From: Acidobacteriaceae bacterium
GTDB taxonomy: Bacteria; Acidobacteriota; Terriglobia; Terriglobales; Acidobacteriaceae
Direction: 5' to 3'
DNA: 37,635 nucleotides
Assembly: GCA_025355505.1 (NCBI GenBank)
Contig: JANXZM010000106.1
Coordinates: 1-37,635, forward strand
Shown: positions 27,974 to 36,982 of the stretch, piece after piece
Position numbering within the stretch: the first letter of the stretch is position 1
How the letters are laid out: each line of letters begins with the position of its first letter
The notes under the pieces: generated by a model
Told to the model about the DNA's origin: nothing
The model's database searches: none
Seen by the model: the letters and a program-made list of their open reading frames with translations, nothing else
Translations under genes and position numbers: made by a program

Positions 27974-29338
27974 ATGGTCTTCGGCATCAGTTATCACGGA
28001 TGGTTTCGTAGAAGCCGCCGATCGGCTTGTACTCTGCTCCTTGTCATTGCAAGCTTTCTTACCCGAGAAGCCTTTGCCGAGGACGCGAAGCCAGGGCAGA
28101 CCGTGATCGTGCGGGCCGGGCAGCTTTTTGATCCGCTGGCCGGTCGCATGCTGGACCAGCCCGTGATTGTGATCGTTGGGAACAAGATTACTGCCGTCTC
28201 CAACGGAAACACACCTTCCATCTTGGGTGCCACGCTCATCGATCTCGGAGATGCGACGCTTCTTCCCGGATTCATCGATGTCCACACGCATCTGACGTCC
28301 GATGCAGGCGGCGGCGGATACGAGGGGCTGGGCATCTCTGCGCCTCGTGCCGCACTCATCGGCGCGAAAAACGCCCGGCGCACGCTGCTTGCCGGATTTA
28401 CCACGGTGCGCAATGTGGGTGCGGAAGGTTACTCGGATGTGGCTCTCCGCGACGCCATTAATGCCGGAGACGTGATGGGCCCGCGCATGCAGGTGTCAGG
28501 CCCTCCCCTGGGGATCACTGGTGGACACTGCGACAGCAGCCTATTGCCATTTGAATTTCATTATTCCGCCGAAGGCGTGGCAGATGGTCGCGAAGCGGTG
28601 ATGCATCGTGTGCGTGAGGTGATCAAGTACGGCGCCGATGTCATCAAGTTTTGCGCGTCCGGTGGCGTTTTTTCGAAAGGCGATAACCCGTTGCTCGAGC
28701 AGTATAGTCCCGAGGAAATGAGAGTCTTGGTCGAGGAGTCGCACCGGCTTGGTCGCAAAGTCGCGACTCATGCTCACTCTGCGATTTCAATCAAGGATGC
28801 GGTGCGTGCCGGTGTGGATTCGATTGAACACGGCATTTTCCTGGACGACGAAAGCATTGCCCTAATGAAAGAGCACAACACGTTTCTTGTGCCCACTTCT
28901 TACCCACTCTTCTGGTTCGAGGAACACGCGCCCCAGATGCATCTCCCGCCCTGGGTAATGGAAAAGTCCGCCATCATCATTCCCGCAGCCAAGAAGAACA
29001 TGGCGAAGGCCTTTCGCGCCGGTGTCCGCGTCGCTCTCGGAACCGATGCCGGTGTCTATCCACACGGTCTGAATGGCGGTGAGTTCTGGGCCATGGTCGA
29101 GCTTGGGTTGACTCCGACGCAGGCGCTGCAGAGCGGCACGGCGAATGCCGCGGAGTTAATGGGATGGTCCGATCGCATCGGAGCCATTCGCGAAGGCATG
29201 TTTGCCGACATGGTCGCAGTGAAGGGTGACCCGCTGCGGGACATTCAGCTGCTGCAAGATGTCCAATTTGTGATGAAGGATGGCGTTGTTTACAAGAACG
29301 AGATCTCGGGACCAAACCGAGCCACGCAAACGCATTGA
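27974..29338 (+). CDS. Secreted metal-dependent amidohydrolase (Xaa-Pro/Xaa-Arg dipeptidase-like)
   Basis: A 454-residue amidohydrolase-superfamily protein. The start is ATG 27974 with a perfect AGGAGG six bases upstream. Residues 15-35 form a signal peptide ending near 'EAFAEDA'. Metal and catalytic residues are H104/H106 in 'FIDVHTHLTSD', carbamylated-lysine candidate K225 in 'ADVIKFCASGG', H266/H268 in 'VATHAHSA', H286 in 'DSIEHGIF', and D358 in 'VALGTDAG'. The pattern matches the imidazolonepropionase-like/prolidase-like branch, including enzymes that cleave C-terminal Pro, Arg or other residues from dipeptides and N-acyl amino acids. It is 25 bases after the PLP gene and 70 before the receptor, in one apparent operon. 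It would act in the periplasm on imported substrate. Confidence 0.9.
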   Translation: MVFGISYHGWFRRSRRSACTLLLVIASFLTREAFAEDAKPGQTVIVRAGQLFDPLAGRMLDQPVIVIVGNKITAVSNGNTPSILGATLIDLGDATLLPGFIDVHTHLTSDAGGGGYEGLGISAPRAALIGAKNARRTLLAGFTTVRNVGAEGYSDVALRDAINAGDVMGPRMQVSGPPLGITGGHCDSSLLPFEFHYSAEGVADGREAVMHRVREVIKYGADVIKFCASGGVFSKGDNPLLEQYSPEEMRVLVEESHRLGRKVATHAHSAISIKDAVRAGVDSIEHGIFLDDESIALMKEHNTFLVPTSYPLFWFEEHAPQMHLPPWVMEKSAIIIPAAKKNMAKAFRAGVRVALGTDAGVYPHGLNGGEFWAMVELGLTPTQALQSGTANAAELMGWSDRIGAIREGMFADMVAVKGDPLRDIQLLQDVQFVMKDGVVYKNEISGPNRATQTH

Positions 29339-29408
29339 GGATCGGGATGGTGGCATAGTTGGCTCAAACGAAACGGCATCAGCAAAGAATCTCATCGAGG
29401 GGTGGAGT

Positions 29409-32400
29409 ATGTGGACATCCAAGTTGAACCGAGTGCTTTTCTTCGTCGTTGTGCTGCTCGTCAGCGAAGTTTCTGCACAAACCACGCAAGGCGGCATTGT
29501 CGGCGGAATTCGAGACCAAAAAGGCGCTCAAATCGTTGGTGCGAAAGTGACGGTGACCACTCCCTCCACCGGTCTGCAACGCGAGACCAGCACCGCCGAC
29601 AACGGAATCTACCGCGTCAATGCGCTCCCGATTGGGGTTTACCAGATCAAGGCGGAAGCGGCAGGTTTCGCCACCAGCACAATAACGGGCGTCGAAGTTG
29701 GCATCGACCAAGTCCGTACCGTCGATATTATGCTGCGTGTCGGGTCGAAAGCGGAGGTCGTCGAAGTACGGGCTGACGCAACATTGACCCAGACCGAAAC
29801 TTCCAAACTCGGAGAGATCATCGACAATCGTAAGGTCGAGGATTTGCCACTCAACGGGCGCGATTTCGCACAATTAGCGCGTCTGAACCCGGGAGTGGCC
29901 AGCTCCGGCGGCGGCGGAGGCCAGCAGGGTGGAGAGGGTGGAGTGTCGGGTTTCTCTTCCAATGGGCAGCGATCGACCGCCAATAACTTCCTGGTCGATG
30001 GCGTTGACAACAACGATTCCTTTGGCGGAACGTCAGCGCAGATACCCTCGATCGATTCCATTCAGGAGTTCGAAGTTCAAACCAACACTTTCTCGGCTGA
30101 ATATGGGCGAAACACCGGATCCGTTGTGAACCTGGTAACGAAGTCGGGATCCAATCGTTTGCATGGATCCGTTTATGAGTTCTTCCGCAACGATGTGTTG
30201 GACGCCAGAAACTTCTTCAATGAGTCGGACTTCGCCAAGTCGGCGTTGCACCTAAACCAGTTTGGTGGGACGCTGGGAGGGCCGATCGTTAAGAACAAAA
30301 CATTCTTCTTTTTGAATTACGAAGGTTTCCGACGCCAAGCGGGAATCACTCGAATCACGAATGTGCCTACTTTGGCGGAACGCCAGGGCCAATTCCTTGA
30401 CAACAATGGCGACCCGATCACGATCGCGGTCAATCCGGTAAGCGCCCAGATTTTTGACACCTTGTTTCCTCAACCTAATCTGACCGGTTCCTCGGGCAAC
30501 TTCGTTTCATCTCCCACCCAGCGCGACGCCACCGACCAATTCCTCGTGAAAGTGGACCACCACCTGCGAGGTTCCGACACGCTATCAGCGCGTTACAGCC
30601 GGACGCGGGTTGATATTTTCTTTCCTTTCACTCCGGGACAGAGCGGAACCAACATTCCCGGGTACGGAGTGAACGACAACGGAGCCAATCATCTTGTTGC
30701 TTTGTCGTACACCCGCGTAATCAGCCCAAGGACTCTGAATGAGGCGCGATTTGGATTTACGCGCTCCAACATCTTACTCGCCACCGAAGCCGGGCCACAG
30801 GCCGCGACTTTCGGCTTCAATACCGGCTGGCCGGCCAATTCAACCCTAAACCTGGGAAACATTCCGCAGGTGGCTTTCGCCGGAGGTTTTGTCGGGGGTG
30901 GTTCATCGATCACCAATCTGGGCGGAGGAATCGACCAGCCCAATCGTACCGCAACGAACACTTTCCAGTTGATCGACAATCTTTCGCACACCACCGCAAG
31001 ACACTCGTTCAAGGTCGGTGGCGATATTCGCTACCAGCAACTCAACCGCTTGTATGACCTCGCCTTCAGCGGGCAAATCACCTTCAGCGGATTGGATAAT
31101 CTCGCCGGAACCGACAGCGGTGGAGATCCGGTGAACATCCCGAATGCCCTGATCGACTTTGCGCAAGGTATTCCCGACGGCGCGCTGCAGTTCGTGGGTG
31201 ACTCTCATCGCAACTTCCGTAGCAGCAGCTACGGACTGTTCGCGCAAGACACCTTCAAGCTACGGCACAATGTAACGCTGAACTACGGCTTGCGCTACGA
31301 ACTAAACACGGTTTTGCATGAAGCCCACGGGCGGCTCAGTTCCTGGCGCCCGCAGAACTACACAACCTACTTGGATCCCACCAATCCGAATATCCAGAAT
31401 GACCTGGCGGCCCTGCAGGCGTCCGGGGTGGTCACACAGGGGCAGGTCGGTGGCATTTACGACGGCGACCACAATAACTTCGCTCCCCGCGTCGGAATAG
31501 CTTGGGACCCTTTCGGTAAGGGAAAAACGGTGCTGCGCACGGGCTACGGGTTGTTCTACGAAACCATTATCGGCAACATCCCAGGTAACGTGATGCTCAA
31601 CCCACCGTTCCTGCCTGACTTCTTCACTCCTTTTCCCTTTGCAAGCTGGCCAAACCCCTTCGGCCCCTCTGGATTTCCGGTACTCACGATCACGCAGCAG
31701 AAGCTGCGAACGCCGTACGCTCAGCACTTCAACTTCGGTGTCCAGCAGCAACTGCCTGGGCGCATGTTGCTGGACGTTGCTTACGTAGGAACAACTGGCA
31801 CCAAGTTGCCGCGTTTCGTGCAGATCGATCAGGCATACATCACGAAGCAGCAGATCGATACGCTGAAGCTGCCCGACGTGCCGGGAGTTCCTGCTGTGGT
31901 CGCGCGTATGGAACTCATCGGAATTCCTGCTGGGGTTGCGCAGTTCCTATACGACAACCAACTCTGGGGGGCCATGCCGAGCATTGTGCGAACGCCTTAT
32001 TTTGGTTTTGCTCAGTTGTTCCAGGCTCAGGACTCTGTGAGTTCGAATTACCATAGCCTCCAAGTAAAACTGGACAAAAGTTTCAGCAACGGACTTTCGT
32101 TCCTCGCGTCGTACACCTGGTCACATTCGATCGACGGAGCTTCCGTATTCTTCGGATCCGGGGCGAATGCCACCACCATTTTTCCGCAAAACAACTACAA
32201 TCTGGCGGCAGAGCGCGGCAACTCGGACTTCGACATCCGGCAGCGACTAAGTTGGAGCTTTAACTATGAACTACCCGTGCTCCGCAGCTTGCCCAAATTG
32301 ATCGGTCAAGGTTGGCAAGTGGGCGGTATCCTAACGCTACAGACCGGACAGCCCTTCTCGGTTCTGACTGGTAAGGGATTGAGCGGTACTGGACTTGGTA

Positions 32401-32777
32401 ACGACCGGCCGGACCTGATCAGCGATCCCAACACCGGTCCCCGCACCGTCCAAAAATGGTTCAACACGGCTGCATTCGTTGACAACCAGCCGCTTACCTT
32501 CGGCAACTCCGGACGAAACATCGTTCTTGGACCCGGCTATCGTGATTTCGATTTCTCGATCCTGAAGAACATGAAGTTTGCCGAGAAGTGCAACGCGCAG
32601 TTCCGTGCCGAGTTTTTCAACATTACCAACCATCCCAGCTTTGCTTTGCCCAGCAACATTTCCGCGGCACCCAATTTTGGAGCGCTCTTCACAACTCCTG
32701 ATGCCGCCCAAAATAACGTCGGTCTCGGATCAGGCGGACCAAGACTGATCCAGTTTGCGTTAAAGCTCAGTTTCTGA
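29409..32777 (+). CDS. TonB-dependent receptor with carboxypeptidase-regulatory-like domain (plus arm)
   Basis: A 1122-residue outer-membrane receptor of the same Oar-like type as the minus-arm one. The start is ATG 29409, giving 'MWTSKLNRVLFFVVVLLVSE' and a signal peptide ending near 'VSAQ'; GAGGGG lies six bases upstream. A CarboxypepD_reg domain ('GGIVGGIRDQKGAQIVGAKV'), a plug with 'DLPLNGRDFAQLARLNPGV' and 'NNFLVDGVDNNDSFGG', and the barrel follow. It ends in Phe after 'LIQFALKLS'. The two island receptors are clearly diverged in the barrel, so they may handle different parts or sizes of the substrate. The stop overlaps the next start by one base (TGATG), pointing to translational coupling with the MBL-fold hydrolase. 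Confidence 0.92.
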   Translation: MWTSKLNRVLFFVVVLLVSEVSAQTTQGGIVGGIRDQKGAQIVGAKVTVTTPSTGLQRETSTADNGIYRVNALPIGVYQIKAEAAGFATSTITGVEVGIDQVRTVDIMLRVGSKAEVVEVRADATLTQTETSKLGEIIDNRKVEDLPLNGRDFAQLARLNPGVASSGGGGGQQGGEGGVSGFSSNGQRSTANNFLVDGVDNNDSFGGTSAQIPSIDSIQEFEVQTNTFSAEYGRNTGSVVNLVTKSGSNRLHGSVYEFFRNDVLDARNFFNESDFAKSALHLNQFGGTLGGPIVKNKTFFFLNYEGFRRQAGITRITNVPTLAERQGQFLDNNGDPITIAVNPVSAQIFDTLFPQPNLTGSSGNFVSSPTQRDATDQFLVKVDHHLRGSDTLSARYSRTRVDIFFPFTPGQSGTNIPGYGVNDNGANHLVALSYTRVISPRTLNEARFGFTRSNILLATEAGPQAATFGFNTGWPANSTLNLGNIPQVAFAGGFVGGGSSITNLGGGIDQPNRTATNTFQLIDNLSHTTARHSFKVGGDIRYQQLNRLYDLAFSGQITFSGLDNLAGTDSGGDPVNIPNALIDFAQGIPDGALQFVGDSHRNFRSSSYGLFAQDTFKLRHNVTLNYGLRYELNTVLHEAHGRLSSWRPQNYTTYLDPTNPNIQNDLAALQASGVVTQGQVGGIYDGDHNNFAPRVGIAWDPFGKGKTVLRTGYGLFYETIIGNIPGNVMLNPPFLPDFFTPFPFASWPNPFGPSGFPVLTITQQKLRTPYAQHFNFGVQQQLPGRMLLDVAYVGTTGTKLPRFVQIDQAYITKQQIDTLKLPDVPGVPAVVARMELIGIPAGVAQFLYDNQLWGAMPSIVRTPYFGFAQLFQAQDSVSSNYHSLQVKLDKSFSNGLSFLASYTWSHSIDGASVFFGSGANATTIFPQNNYNLAAERGNSDFDIRQRLSWSFNYELPVLRSLPKLIGQGWQVGGILTLQTGQPFSVLTGKGLSGTGLGNDRPDLISDPNTGPRTVQKWFNTAAFVDNQPLTFGNSGRNIVLGPGYRDFDFSILKNMKFAEKCNAQFRAEFFNITNHPSFALPSNISAAPNFGALFTTPDAAQNNVGLGSGGPRLIQFALKLSF

Positions 32778-33652
32778 TGAGGGCGTATTTGCGAAACTTC
32801 AGATTTCTTGGCGTACTTCTTCCGTTGATCTGCTCTACGCTGGTTTCGGCTGAATCGGCGGTCACGCAGATTGGTAAGGGTCTTTACGCCTACATCTCCG
32901 ACAGCGATGCCAGCGCAAATTCCACTTTTCTTGTCGGCGACGCGGGCATCTTGGTGGTTGACACGGGGCTCAATGCAACTGAAGCCTCCAAATTGCTCGG
33001 AGCCATCCGGCGAATCTCGGCCTTGCCCGTGAAGTTTGTTGTGAACACGCACTATCATCCGGATCATCAAGGGGGGAACGCGGTGGTTGGGCCATCGGCG
33101 ACCGTAATCAGCACAGATTTCACCCGGGAACGTACGATGGCAATTCAAGGGAATCCAGGTATGACGTCCTTTCACTTTGAGCCTGCGAACCTGACTTTTC
33201 AGCAACAAATCACATTGCACCTCGAACCGTATACTGTCCAAATCTATTTTCCGGGCAAAGCGCATACCTCTGGAGACGCCCTGGTCCACTTCCCGGAACA
33301 GCGTGCGATTTCCATGGGAGATCTGTTCCTGAACCGCTCATCACCGGCCATGGACGACGGTAGCGTCGAAAGTTGGATTCATGCTCTGGACAATGTTCTG
33401 GAGTTGCCATTAGACAACGTCGTCCCGGGCCACTTTGAACTCGCGAAGAAATCGGAGTTAAAGCGGTTTCGCGATTACCTCAACGATCTGTACGAGCAGG
33501 TGCGGGTCTTGAAGCAAAAAAACGAAACTCTCGAACAGGTGCGGCACGACATTCATATGGAGAAGTACTCCGATTTCAGACAGAATGCGAAGTACGAAGC
33601 GACTTTTGCCGATAACGCCACCGTCATTTACCAGCAAATGCATGCGCATTAA
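32777..33652 (+). CDS. Secreted metallo-beta-lactamase-fold hydrolase
   Basis: A 291-residue MBL-fold protein with an N-terminal signal peptide (about residues 8-25, ending 'VSAES'). All metal ligands for a dinuclear site are present: H92, H94, D96 and H97 in 'NTHYHPDHQGG', H163 in 'GKAHTSGD', D182 in 'SMGDLF' and H219 in 'VPGHFE'. The fold covers beta-lactamases, thioesterases, lactonases and other hydrolases; the sequence alone does not say which. An extended C-terminal helix (about 225-290) is not in classical beta-lactamases. The ATG overlaps the receptor stop by one base and the gene ends two bases before the next start, so it is tightly coupled in the operon. Confidence 0.9.
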   Translation: MRAYLRNFRFLGVLLPLICSTLVSAESAVTQIGKGLYAYISDSDASANSTFLVGDAGILVVDTGLNATEASKLLGAIRRISALPVKFVVNTHYHPDHQGGNAVVGPSATVISTDFTRERTMAIQGNPGMTSFHFEPANLTFQQQITLHLEPYTVQIYFPGKAHTSGDALVHFPEQRAISMGDLFLNRSSPAMDDGSVESWIHALDNVLELPLDNVVPGHFELAKKSELKRFRDYLNDLYEQVRVLKQKNETLEQVRHDIHMEKYSDFRQNAKYEATFADNATVIYQQMHAH

Positions 33653-33654
33653 AA

Positions 33655-34905
33655 ATGCCAAACTCACATTTCCCAATCGATTCCATACGACAACTATTCC
33701 CGGCCTTGAATACTGGGGACCACTTTACATTCTTTGACAACGGTGCAGGAGCACAGATACCCCAGTCGGTGCTCGACGCGGTCAGCCATCACCTTGTGTC
33801 TTGTAATGTGCAGCGCGGCGGCCGCTATCGCCACAGTCGGGAAGTCGATGCGTCTATACAGCAAGCCCGGCAGAGCGTGGCCACATTGCTGAATGCGCGC
33901 GAACCATCTGAGGTGGCATTCGGCATGAACGCTACTTCATTTATTCGTATCGTCAGCCTGGCCGTCTCCGAGATTCTCGGGAAACGAAAAGAAATCATTG
34001 TGTCTGATCTGGACCATGAAGCGAACATCGCCACCTGGCTTGCGCTGCAGAGCAAAGGCGTGGATATCCGCTGGTGGAAGATGCGGGAAGATGGCACCCT
34101 CCACGTGGAAGACTTGGAACCTCTCCTAAGCTCTCGCACTCGTCTTGTGGCGTGTGCGGTAGCGTCCAACGCGTTAGGATCAATCGTCAACGTGAAAGAA
34201 GTCGCGCGCATGGTGCACGCGGCAGGAGCCGAGGTGTTTCTGGACGCGGTTCACTACGCTCCGCACGGCGTCATCGACGTGCAGGACTGGGATTGCGACT
34301 ACCTGGTCTGTTCAGGCTATAAAATCTTTGCGCCCCACATGGGGTTCCTTTGGGGCAAGCGCGAGCTTCTGGAAGCATTGCCAACCTTTCGCGAGGATTT
34401 CATACCCGACGAGATTCCCGGCAAGATCGAGGTAGGCACCTTCGTATATGAGAACGTGGCTGGTATGAATGCCGCTGTTGGCTATCTGGAAGAATTGGGT
34501 CGAGGCTTGCTTGCAGATTCGCTTTCCGCTTCTCCACGCGAACGCTTAGTGACTGCGATGGAGGCGATTCGGGGCTACGAAGCGACGTTGTCTACAGAAA
34601 TTCTGCGAGCCTTAGCGGGACTCGACGGTGTTGTCGTGTACGGAATTCGAGAGCCGAGTCAACTTGCGTATCGTGTGCCAACAATTTGTTTCAATCTGAA
34701 TGGAGTACCCGCTGCCCATGTGGCCGCTTTCTGCGCGGAAAACGGAATCGGCGTGCGGGATGGAAATATGTACTCACCACGTCTCCTGCGCCGCATGGGA
34801 ATCCCTTCAGAAACTGGAGCCGTTCGGGCATCGCTCGTCCACTACAACACCGTCGAGGAAATCGGCAAGTTTGTCGATGCATTGCGGCATGTCCCGCGCA
34901 ATTAG
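33655..34905 (+). CDS. Class V aminotransferase-fold, cysteine desulfurase-like protein (second copy)
   Basis: A 416-residue PLP protein of the cysteine-desulfurase-like group (the VC1184-type family). Features are 'FFDNGAGAQIPQSVLDAV' near the N-terminus, H121 in 'SDLDHEANIATW', the PLP aspartate D197 in 'VFLDAVHYAPHG', and the Schiff-base K223 in 'CSGYKIFAPHMG'. The C-terminus has 'VRASLVHYNTVEEI'. The mobile-loop Cys needed by true SufS/NifS desulfurases is absent: the corresponding stretch reads 'GIGVRDGNMYS'. It probably acts as an epimerase, lyase or aminotransferase rather than a sulfur donor. It starts two bases after the MBL gene and ends 39 bases before the permease. The two PLP enzymes of this operon are distinct subfamilies, suggesting successive steps. 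Confidence 0.88.
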   Translation: MPNSHFPIDSIRQLFPALNTGDHFTFFDNGAGAQIPQSVLDAVSHHLVSCNVQRGGRYRHSREVDASIQQARQSVATLLNAREPSEVAFGMNATSFIRIVSLAVSEILGKRKEIIVSDLDHEANIATWLALQSKGVDIRWWKMREDGTLHVEDLEPLLSSRTRLVACAVASNALGSIVNVKEVARMVHAAGAEVFLDAVHYAPHGVIDVQDWDCDYLVCSGYKIFAPHMGFLWGKRELLEALPTFREDFIPDEIPGKIEVGTFVYENVAGMNAAVGYLEELGRGLLADSLSASPRERLVTAMEAIRGYEATLSTEILRALAGLDGVVVYGIREPSQLAYRVPTICFNLNGVPAAHVAAFCAENGIGVRDGNMYSPRLLRRMGIPSETGAVRASLVHYNTVEEIGKFVDALRHVPRN

Positions 34906-34944
34906 TCGAAACGGATACTCGGGTCAAAGAAGGTCAGGTGCTGC

Positions 34945-36363
34945 TTGGACAAATCTTCAGCCGGTTCTGTGTCGCATCCAGATATGAGCACGGCCACTCC
35001 GCCAAAGGAATCCGGAGAACTCCAGCGCCGCCTGAATTCCCGACAGCTCACCATGATCGCCATCGGCGGAGCGATCGGTGTAGGCCTGTTCCTGGGCAGC
35101 AGCGTCACCATTGAGCTTGCGGGCCCAGGCATCATCATCAGTTATCTGATCGGCGCTCTGGTAGCGGTGGTGATGGCGTACGCACTCGCTGAAATGGCAG
35201 TTGTCCATCCGGTGGCTGGTTCGTTCGGCATCTACGCCGAGACCTACCTCAGTCCATGGGCAGGTTTTACCGTGAGAGCGACCTACGGGCTCGTGCAAAT
35301 CATAGCTATCGGTGCCGAAGTAACGGCTGTAGCCATCTATTTTGGATTCTGGTTTCCTCGTGTACCGGGTTGGGAATGGATATTTCTGGTGTCCGCCGCC
35401 CTGGTAACCATCAACGCCCTGCAGGTCGGCAATTTCGGTGAATTTGAGTATTGGTTTGCCCTCATTAAGGTTCTTGCCATTATTGTTTTTATCGCGGTCG
35501 GCCTACTACTCATCACCGGACTGGGCCCATGGCCCGCTGTGGGGCTGGCGAACCTCACCAGCCACGGGGGCTTTCTGCCTCATGGTTGGCGCGGAGTTTG
35601 GCTGGCGATGTCTCTAGTCATCACGAGTTACATGGGAGTGGAAGTAATCGCAGTGACTGCGGGTGAGGCTCAGAACCCGTCCGTGAGCATTCCCCGAGCA
35701 ATGCGCACGATCGTCTATCGGCTCATCATTTTCTATTTATTGGCCATCACGGTCATGCTGGCCATGACTCCATGGAACCGCACCGGAAGTGCGAGCATCG
35801 TCGGTAGTCCTTTTGTGCGCGCTTTCGAAACCGCAGGGATTCCGTTTGCCGCAGGCATCATGAACCTGGTTGTAATCACGGCAGCGCTTTCCAGTGCGAA
35901 CACAAACTTGTACCTTTCAACACGCATGTTGTTCTCGCTATCAAGGGGAAGCTATGCCCCGGGTTGGCTGGGTCGTCTTAGTACGAGGGGCGTTCCGCAC
36001 CGGGCTCTGGCAGTCTCGAGTGCAGGAATGGTGGCTGCCATTCTTCTGGCACTGTTGGCGCCAAAGAACGCTTTCCTCTTACTCTACGGCACGGCAGTCG
36101 CAGGCATGTTCTATGTGTGGGGCGTCATTCTGGTTACGCATTTGCGATTTCGCCAAAGGATCAGTTCCGAGGCCCTTTCTGCGCTTCCACTGCGACTACC
36201 TTTACATCCCTGGCCCACCGTGTTTGCAATTCTGGCGCTCTCCGGCATTGCGCTGAGCACGTTTTGGGTCAATGGGCTGGTATACACGATTCCCACATTC
36301 TTGCCGCTGTTGGCGGTGATGTCTTTGATTTATGGTGTTTATCGATCGAGACATCGAAGTTGA
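34945..36363 (+). CDS. APC-family amino-acid permease
   Basis: A 472-residue, about 12-TM transporter of the amino acid/polyamine/organocation superfamily (AAT-like, as in GABA, D-alanine/glycine or Arg permeases). TM1 carries the unwound-helix motif 'IGGAIGVGLFLGSS'; 'GIIISYLIGALVAVVMAYALAEMAVVHPVAGSFGIYAETYL' covers TM2 and the conserved following loop. Later segments show 'TAGEAQNPSVSIPRAMRT' after TM6. TTG 34945 is supported by an AGG-rich site; the alternative ATG 34984 gives a more usual N-terminus but has no ribosome binding site. It imports the released amino acid into the cytoplasm. It is the last gene of the plus arm. Confidence 0.92.
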   Translation: MDKSSAGSVSHPDMSTATPPKESGELQRRLNSRQLTMIAIGGAIGVGLFLGSSVTIELAGPGIIISYLIGALVAVVMAYALAEMAVVHPVAGSFGIYAETYLSPWAGFTVRATYGLVQIIAIGAEVTAVAIYFGFWFPRVPGWEWIFLVSAALVTINALQVGNFGEFEYWFALIKVLAIIVFIAVGLLLITGLGPWPAVGLANLTSHGGFLPHGWRGVWLAMSLVITSYMGVEVIAVTAGEAQNPSVSIPRAMRTIVYRLIIFYLLAITVMLAMTPWNRTGSASIVGSPFVRAFETAGIPFAAGIMNLVVITAALSSANTNLYLSTRMLFSLSRGSYAPGWLGRLSTRGVPHRALAVSSAGMVAAILLALLAPKNAFLLLYGTAVAGMFYVWGVILVTHLRFRQRISSEALSALPLRLPLHPWPTVFAILALSGIALSTFWVNGLVYTIPTFLPLLAVMSLIYGVYRSRHRS

Positions 36364-36679
36364 GATGTCCTCTATCCCTGTGACGGAGGGCTGGCAGGGT
36401 CTTGGAATGGAAGAGTGTTCGCGCAAACTGATCGCGGCGGGTTTTCTGCTCGTCCACAAAAGTATCAATGTGAAGTGGAAGCATCCCTCCGTTAAAGCTT
36501 TGAATGTTATGACGCCCCCATCCCAAGGAACCGACCAATCTGGGCACTTGATTCTCGTACGCTCCGGATACTTCTGGATTAGGTCGTGATGAAACGGCTT
36601 AGATATTAGGGGTTTGAAATGTTGGTCTCCGATTCGCTCGGGCCGAAAGTTCTCAACGAATGGTCGAGAGTCAGAAAAA
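36364..36679. other. Gap after the plus arm, nothing recognised
   Basis: About 320 bases with no convincing gene. Short frames have no recognisable domain. A weak 6-base hairpin (GACATC/GATGTC) overlaps the permease stop but has no T tract. Confidence 0.5.
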
Positions 36680-36705
36680 CGCGGAGCCCATGGTGAGGCT
36701 CCGCG
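36680..36705 (-). terminator. Rho-independent terminator of the excisionase-type gene
   Basis: CGCGGAGCC/GGCTCCGCG form a perfect 9-base stem with an 8-base loop. Reading on the minus strand the stem is followed by TTTTT (36679-36675). It lies 15 bases beyond the stop of the minus-strand gene at 36720, so it is well placed to end its transcript. Confidence 0.8.
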
Positions 36706-36719
36706 TTGTTAGCCGTTTC

Positions 36720-36934
36720 CTACGAGAGTGGCTTCCTGTTTGCGGTCATGCCTGAGGCGATCCAACGATCCAATTTGCTTACACGAAATCGCCACACCTT
36801 GCCCACCTTCACACACGGAAGTTGGCGGGCTCTAGCCATTCGCTGCAGCGTTGCCTGGTGTACGCCCAGAGCGTTGCTACCTCTCTGGCATCTAGTAATC
36901 GTTCGAAGACCTGCTTGCACGGATTGGCGTTCAT
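36720..36934 (-). pseudogene. Excisionase/MerR-type HTH protein, frameshifted
   Basis: The gene starts at ATG 36934 with GGAG seven bases upstream and reads MNANPCKQVFERLLDAREVA then TL. The frame then fails near 36868-36870. Continuing one frame over gives 'LGVHQATLQRMARARQLPCV' and 'KVGKVWRFRVSKLDRWIASG'. Joined, 'LLDAREVATL-LGVHQATLQRMARARQLPCVKVGKVWRF' is the complete excisionase-family DNA-binding motif (helix-turn-helix followed by wing). One missing base between the CTC and TGG codons explains the break. The shorter frame from GTG 36920 would lack the first helix. Such proteins direct excision by integrases. It is near the right attachment repeat, as expected for an island xis. A sequencing error cannot be excluded. 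Confidence 0.7.
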
Positions 36935-36982
36935 CTAATAGCTCCTCATCATCTTCTTGGTGAATGAAGCGTTGTTTATCGC

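Noticed and set aside
36332-36589. 85-codon plus-strand frame after the permease
   Set aside because: It overlaps the permease end, has no ribosome binding site and no recognisable domain.
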